Below, in pieces: positions 4,068 to 7,996 of a stretch of DNA of 7,996 bases. Positions within the stretch are counted from its first letter, which is position 1. The number at the start of each line of letters is the position of its first letter. Source of the DNA: Chloroflexota bacterium (GTDB lineage Bacteria; Chloroflexota; Anaerolineae; Anaerolineales; UBA11657); assembly GCA_003670425.1 (NCBI GenBank), contig QWRL01000103.1, positions 1 through 7,996 on the forward strand, given 5' to 3'. The notes under the pieces were generated by a model. That model was not told the origin of the DNA. It saw nothing but the letters and a program-made list of their open reading frames with translations, and ran no database searches. The position numbers and the translations under genes were made by a program.

Positions 4068-5966
4068 TTAGCGCAGCGCAGCCGCGATGGTGCTGCAAGC
4101 CGGGCAGGACCCGTTGGGGCGGATGATGGCATAAGCCGCTTGCGGATCATCCGTGTAAACCGTGAAGTCCACATTCCACACAATCAGCATGCGCACCTTG
4201 CCCTGCTGGCGCGCGAGTGACACGGCCTCACCCAAGTACTGCGCGTGCTGGGCAACAGACATGTTGTAGGCGCCGTTCCAGCGGAAGTTGGCGGGCAGGC
4301 TGCCCCATTCCTCGCCGGACAGATAGCCCAGCTCTGTAAAGCACAGCTTGCGCGCGCCGCCGACTGCCGTCGAGTAAGTATTTACCATTGAAGGATAGTA
4401 GCGGGTGTAATGGCTGGATGAGCCGCGCGGGTCGCCACTGGAAAGCGTAGGGCTAAGCACGCCCTCGTTGTAGTGCACGCCAACGCAATCCATATAGTTG
4501 AGCGCACCCGCTGCCACCATGCCCGCAATGTACAAGTTGTCATCGCAGCCGTTGCCGCCGCAGCCGCCAAAGTAACCCGTGGGGGAGGGCGCACCGGATA
4601 CCACCATTGTATTGGCGTTGGCGCCCTTGATGGCAGTGTACGCCTGCTTCAGCATGCCGGTGTAGGTTGTCGGGCTGATGGTGCCCGCCTTCCATTCGCG
4701 GTCCAGGTTCATCTCGTTCCAGATTTCGATTGCGTCTGCGCCGAGTGCGGCCAGCCGGCCCACGAAGGCTGCGTACTCTGGATAATAATTTGTGGTGGTG
4801 TACTCAGGGTTGCCCTTCGTGCTGAGCAGCACGAGAAAACCTTTTGAGTGCGCGTTGGTGATTGTGCCGGCTTGGTCGTTGGCATTTGCGCCGGGGGACC
4901 ACTGCACCTGGTGCTTTACCCATTTCATGCCGGCCGATTGCATGGCGCTTACGGCGTTGGCGCCAAAGCCGGCCACTTGGCCGCCCACTTCAAATGTGCC
5001 GGAAGTGCTTGGCGCAACGGCGACTGGAATGGCCGTGGGCGCAGCTGTGGCTGCGGCTTTTGCGGTAGGCACTGCAGTGGCTGCGGGCGCTGTAGTGGCT
5101 GCGGGCGTGCGGCCCGGGATGGCCAACATTTGCCCCACGTAAACAATTGTGGAAGTCATTCCGTTGGCAAGCTGCAGCGCGCTAACGGTTGTTCCCAGTG
5201 AAGCCGCAATGCGCGACAGATTGTCCCCGGCTTTTACTTTATAAGCCGAAGCGCCGGCGACCGGGACAGCCGTGGGCGCGGCGGATGGTGCGGCGGTGGG
5301 CGCAGCACTGGCTGCGCTGCCGCCGGGCAACACAAGTACTTGGCCCGGCACCAGCACGGTGCGGGTCAGGTTATTCAGGCGCACCAGTTCAGCGGAGGTT
5401 GTGCCAAAGCGCTTCGCCAGCAGAATCAGATACTCGCCAGGCATCACGGTGTAGCTGCCGGGGTTGGCGGCAGCCGCTGTGGGTTGGGCGCTGGCTGCGG
5501 GCACTGCGGTGGCGGCAGCTGCGGGCGGCGCGCCGGCACTGGCACTGGTGGCTGGTATCACGAGCATCTGCCCCGCAAAAATCACGGTACTTTTAATCTT
5601 GCTGGCAGTCATGATGCTGGTAGTGGTCACTCCGTAATCGCGTGCGATCTTGCTTAAGTAATCCCCGGATTTGACAACGTAGTTGACTGCCGTGGTGGTG
5701 TCACGCGTGGAGGGGTTCGGGTTGTCGGCTGCGCTAATGGATGGAATGGTGAGCTTTTGGCCGGCCATGATCACCGTGCTGCTAAGGCTGTTTGTGGCCA
5801 CAATGGCCTGAATGCCAACGCCATAGCGGCGCGCAATTTGCGTTAAGTTTTCGCCCGGTTGGACGGTATGCACAATGCCATCATTAGGCGGCGCTGCCAG
5901 AGCGGGGGCGGCGCTCCCCAACAACAGGCCCAATGCAGTCACGAATGCCAAAGCTCGGTGAATCAT
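4068..5966 (-). CDS. Secreted protein: four LysM repeats fused to a GH-A-type glycoside-hydrolase-like domain
   Basis: The 632-residue product is predicted to be exported. Residues 1-24 form a signal peptide ending ALA, with cleavage near 24/25. Four LysM repeats follow at about 32-75, 95-138, 171-214 and 241-284. Each has a YxVxxGDxLxxIA-like start and a GQxLxIP end, and bind N-acetylglucosamine-containing glycans such as peptidoglycan. Ala/Pro/Thr linkers (about 140-168, 215-238, 285-322) separate them. Residues about 324-632 resemble a clan GH-A TIM barrel: IEIWNEMN supplies a candidate acid/base Glu418 and CFTELGY a candidate nucleophile Glu545, about 127 residues apart, as expected for strands 4 and 7. 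The substrate cannot be read from the sequence; GH39- or GH5-like enzymes are the nearest guess. Six Cys lie in the C-terminal domain (469, 474, 494, 542, 621, 624). A GGGAGGA ribosome binding site lies about ten bases before the ATG. Confidence 0.9.
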   Translation of the reverse strand: MIHRALAFVTALGLLLGSAAPALAAPPNDGIVHTVQPGENLTQIARRYGVGIQAIVATNSLSSTVIMAGQKLTIPSISAADNPNPSTRDTTTAVNYVVKSGDYLSKIARDYGVTTTSIMTASKIKSTVIFAGQMLVIPATSASAGAPPAAAATAVPAASAQPTAAAANPGSYTVMPGEYLILLAKRFGTTSAELVRLNNLTRTVLVPGQVLVLPGGSAASAAPTAAPSAAPTAVPVAGASAYKVKAGDNLSRIAASLGTTVSALQLANGMTSTIVYVGQMLAIPGRTPAATTAPAATAVPTAKAAATAAPTAIPVAVAPSTSGTFEVGGQVAGFGANAVSAMQSAGMKWVKHQVQWSPGANANDQAGTITNAHSKGFLVLLSTKGNPEYTTTNYYPEYAAFVGRLAALGADAIEIWNEMNLDREWKAGTISPTTYTGMLKQAYTAIKGANANTMVVSGAPSPTGYFGGCGGNGCDDNLYIAGMVAAGALNYMDCVGVHYNEGVLSPTLSSGDPRGSSSHYTRYYPSMVNTYSTAVGGARKLCFTELGYLSGEEWGSLPANFRWNGAYNMSVAQHAQYLGEAVSLARQQGKVRMLIVWNVDFTVYTDDPQAAYAIIRPNGSCPACSTIAAALR

Positions 5967-6054
5967 TTTAAAACTGTCCTCCCGGAAAGTGATGCGGCGT
6001 AGGATGCAAGAAGTGTGCTAACTGAAACGCAGGGGCAAAACCGGCTTGCGCGCC

Positions 6055-6060
6055 TATAAT
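6055..6060 (+). promoter_or_regulatory. Perfect -10 box for the 117-aa gene (leaderless start)
   Basis: TATAAT at 6055-6060 is an exact match to the sigma-70 -10 consensus and ends seven bases before the ATG at 6068. Transcription should start at about 6067, so the mRNA would have no leader, in keeping with the absence of a Shine-Dalgarno sequence. No clear TTGACA-like -35 element is visible at the usual distance. Confidence 0.55.
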
Positions 6061-6067
6061 TTGGCGC

Positions 6068-6421
6068 ATGTCCGAGGTTTTTTTCTTTGACGAAGGCGCT
6101 GAGCCGCGCGAGCGTTCTGCGGTGCGCATGGAACAGGTGGTTGCACAGCCCTACCCGGACGGCCAGCGCGTGCGCATCAAGGTGGTGCTCACGCCATTTT
6201 TTGAGAAGCCCAATCTTGTGCTGACGATTACCAACAGCACCGGGCAGCAAATGGCCACGGCAGATATTCTGGAAACGATGCTGCATGTAAACGAACTGAC
6301 AATGCACTTGCGCAGCGCCGAGACCAGCGGCGACTACGCGCTGCGGGTGGATTTATACTACGGCGCGGAGCCGGCGCAAGACACGCGCACGGTGGAGTTC
6401 ACCACCGGCATCCCGGAATAA
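6068..6421 (+). CDS. Hypothetical protein, 117 aa, predicted beta-rich
   Basis: I do not recognise a family. The product has an acidic N-terminus (MSEVFFFDEGAEPRER), then alternating hydrophobic strands (RVRIKVVLTPFF, NLVLTITNSTG, ELTMHLRS, DYALRVDLYYG, TRTVEFTTG) that suggest a small beta-sandwich or Ig-like fold. It has no signal peptide, membrane helix or cysteine, so it is probably cytosolic. A TATAAT box seven bases upstream of the ATG at 6068 supports this start. Met21 (6128) is a less likely alternative because the sequence before it already looks coding. It is divergent from the LysM-hydrolase gene (101-base gap) and convergent with gyrB, whose stop lies 28 bases beyond its own. No neighbour suggests a role. 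Confidence 0.7.
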   Translation: MSEVFFFDEGAEPRERSAVRMEQVVAQPYPDGQRVRIKVVLTPFFEKPNLVLTITNSTGQQMATADILETMLHVNELTMHLRSAETSGDYALRVDLYYGAEPAQDTRTVEFTTGIPE

Positions 6422-6424
6422 ACT

Positions 6425-6448
6425 GCGCGTGCGCTGCTGCGCACGCGC
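6425..6448. terminator. Perfect GC-rich hairpin between convergent genes
   Basis: A 10-bp perfect inverted repeat, GCGCGTGCGC (6425-6434) and GCGCACGCGC (6439-6448), has the loop TGCT. It fills the whole gap between the stop of the 117-aa gene and the stop of gyrB. It is very stable and usable from both strands, but neither side has a T-run, so it may be a factor-dependent or pause-type 3' end instead of a classical intrinsic terminator. Confidence 0.5.
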
Positions 6449-7996
6449 TTACACGTCCAGGTTGCGCACCTCGTGCGCGTGCGTTTGAATAAAGCGCCGG
6501 CGCGGCGGCACGGCAGCACCCATCAGCATGTCAAAAGTGCGGTCCGCCGCAGCCGCATCCTCAATGGAAACCTGCAGCAGGGTGCGCACTGCCGGGTCCA
6601 TGGTTGTTTCCCACAGCTGCTCCGGATTCATTTCTCCCAAGCCTTTGTAGCGCTGCACCACAATCTTTCCGCCGCTGGACCAGTCTTTCACCAGCTTGTC
6701 CTTGCCGTCATCGCTGTAGACATATTGCGCCTTCTTGCCCTGTGCCAGCCGGTAGAGCGGCGGCTGCGCAATAAATAAATGCCCGGCATCCACCAGCGGC
6801 TGCATGTAGCGGAAAAGAAAAGTGAGCAGCAGTGTGCGGATGTGGCTGCCATCAACATCTGCATCCGTCATGATGATGATGCGCCCATAGCGCAGGCCGC
6901 TCAAGTCAAAGCCGGCGCCAATCCCGGTGCCCAGCGCCGAGATCAATGCCTTGACCTCGTTTGATCCCAGAATCTTGTCGAGGCGCGCGCGCTCTGTATT
7001 CATGATCTTGCCGCGCAGCGGCAGGATGGCTTGAAAGTGGCGGTCACGCCCCTGCTTGGCTGAACCGCCGGCCGAGTCACCCTCAACGATGTAGAGCTCG
7101 CACTTGGCCGGATCGCGCTCGGAGCAGTCCGCCAGCTTGCCCGGCAGCGTCATCGATTCCAGCGCGCTCTTGCGGATTACCAGGTCACGCGCCTTGCGCG
7201 CGGCGTCCCGCGCGCGCGCGGAGGTGAGGCACTTGTCCACAATCAGTTTTGCAGAGCGCGGGTTCGCCTCCAAAAATTCACCCAGCGCCTCGCCCAGCAC
7301 CTGCTGCACGTGGGTGGATACCTCGGGGTTCATCAACTTCACCTTGGTCTGGCTTTCAAACTGCGGATCAGGATGCTTGATGCTCACAATTGCCGTCAGG
7401 CCTTCGCGCGTGTCGTCTCCAGTGAGGTTGGGGTCGCCCTCTTTGAGCAGGCCGGCCTTGCGCGCATGGTCATTCACGGTGCGCGTCAGCGCCGTGCGCA
7501 TGCCGGTCAGGTGCGTGCCGCCGTCGGTGGTGTTGATGGTGTTTGCAAATGAATACGCCGTTTCGGTGAAGACATCGGTGTACTGCAGCGCAACCTCCAC
7601 GCCCACGCCGTCGATTTCTTTTGCCACATACACCGCGGGATGCATGGCTTCGCGGCTGCGGTTCAAGTAGCGCACAAAAGACTTGATGCCGCCCTCAAAC
7701 AAAAAGGTGGTGGAGCGCGCGCTGCGCTCGTCCACCAGCTTGAGCGTTACGCCGCGCGTCACAAACGCCATTTCGCGGAAGCGCTGCGCCAGCGTTTCAA
7801 AGCGGTACACATTCTCGTCTTTGAAGATGGTGGTGTCGCGCATAAAGCGGATGCGCGTGCCGTTCTCATCTTTGGGCGCGGGGCCGATGGCTTTGACGGG
7901 CGCCTGCGGCTTGCCTTTCTCGTACTTCTGGTACCAGAGTTTTCCGTGGCGCTGCACCCACGCTTCGCACACGCTGGAGAGCGCGTTGACCGCGCT
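6449..7996 (-). CDS. gyrB: DNA gyrase subunit B, C-terminal part (5' end beyond the window)
   Basis: GyrB supplies the ATPase and TOPRIM parts of DNA gyrase, which introduces negative supercoils with GyrA. The frame is open to the right edge of the window, so the first roughly 120-130 residues (much of the GHKL ATP-binding domain) are missing. The visible 515 residues start at SAVNALSSV, matching the end of the ATPase core. They continue through the transducer domain with QTKVKLMN (the ATP-contacting QTK loop). The TOPRIM domain follows, with EGDSAGG (about 7081-7061) and the metal-binding DADVDG motif, then RYKGLGEMNP and the C-terminal RNLDV. There is no 170-residue insert of the enterobacterial type. 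The ending and motif wording fit GyrB better than ParE, though a single type IIA enzyme doing both jobs is possible. The TAA stop abuts the hairpin at 6425-6448. No gyrA or recF is visible on the downstream side. Confidence 0.95.
   Translation of the reverse strand, partial: SAVNALSSVCEAWVQRHGKLWYQKYEKGKPQAPVKAIGPAPKDENGTRIRFMRDTTIFKDENVYRFETLAQRFREMAFVTRGVTLKLVDERSARSTTFLFEGGIKSFVRYLNRSREAMHPAVYVAKEIDGVGVEVALQYTDVFTETAYSFANTINTTDGGTHLTGMRTALTRTVNDHARKAGLLKEGDPNLTGDDTREGLTAIVSIKHPDPQFESQTKVKLMNPEVSTHVQQVLGEALGEFLEANPRSAKLIVDKCLTSARARDAARKARDLVIRKSALESMTLPGKLADCSERDPAKCELYIVEGDSAGGSAKQGRDRHFQAILPLRGKIMNTERARLDKILGSNEVKALISALGTGIGAGFDLSGLRYGRIIIMTDADVDGSHIRTLLLTFLFRYMQPLVDAGHLFIAQPPLYRLAQGKKAQYVYSDDGKDKLVKDWSSGGKIVVQRYKGLGEMNPEQLWETTMDPAVRTLLQVSIEDAAAADRTFDMLMGAAVPPRRRFIQTHAHEVRNLDV

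Noticed and set aside
3923..4126. Plus-strand small frame starting at ATG 3923 (MKKDWLALAIC...) with AGAGG nearby
   Set aside because: The frame runs straight through the LysM-gene terminator hairpin and into the antisense of that gene, and the ribosome binding site spacing (four bases) is poor.
4382..5657. Several open frames opposite or out of phase with the LysM-hydrolase gene
   Set aside because: They are composition-driven shadows of the Ala/Pro-rich GC-rich coding strand, with no ribosome binding sites or recognisable domains.
7104..7670. 188-codon plus-strand frame opposite gyrB
   Set aside because: It lies entirely antisense to the conserved GyrB transducer/TOPRIM coding region, which fully explains the open frame.

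Overview
The window looks like a chromosomal stretch of a GC-rich bacterium, most plausibly a member of the Chloroflexota (Anaerolineae-like). This is an inference from style, not from a marker-gene comparison. The clues are secreted proteins with Thr/Pro/Ala-rich linkers, a LysM-repeat protein fused to a glycoside-hydrolase-like domain, and hypothetical proteins mixed with housekeeping genes on both strands. No transposase, integrase, phage gene, CRISPR array, tRNA or rRNA was recognised.

Layout from left to right. (1) Plus strand: a protein with a disordered Ala/Pro-rich N-terminal half and about four C-terminal membrane helices (3-1019, possibly cut at the window edge). After it comes a 67-codon gene with a strong ribosome binding site (1131-1334) and an intrinsic terminator (1364-1398). 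(2) Minus strand: a compact three-gene cluster read leftward. It holds a membrane- or lipid-anchored pentapeptide-repeat protein (2750-2292), a small CxxC...CxxC zinc-ribbon-like protein (2271-2056) and a lipoprotein with a TP-rich linker (2045-1410). (3) A possible 64-codon plus-strand gene with a good ribosome binding site (2861-3055). (4) Minus strand: a TerC-family membrane protein (3856-3110). A well-formed terminator (4013-4049) separates it from a large secreted protein with four LysM repeats and a GH-A-type TIM-barrel domain (5966-4068). (5) Divergent from the LysM gene: a 117-aa hypothetical protein (6068-6421) with a perfect TATAAT box so close to its ATG that a leaderless transcript is likely. 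(6) Minus strand, running off the right edge: the C-terminal four-fifths or so of gyrB (7996-6449), separated from the convergent 117-aa gene by a perfect GC-rich hairpin.

Functionally the window is a mix. There is DNA topology maintenance (GyrB), a membrane transporter of the TerC class, and several envelope or surface proteins: the LysM-hydrolase, two probable lipoproteins and a four-helix membrane protein. The least explained parts are the zinc-ribbon/pentapeptide/lipoprotein cluster, the two very small genes, and the two start sites that look leaderless. Nothing here clearly amounts to a defence or other dedicated accessory system.
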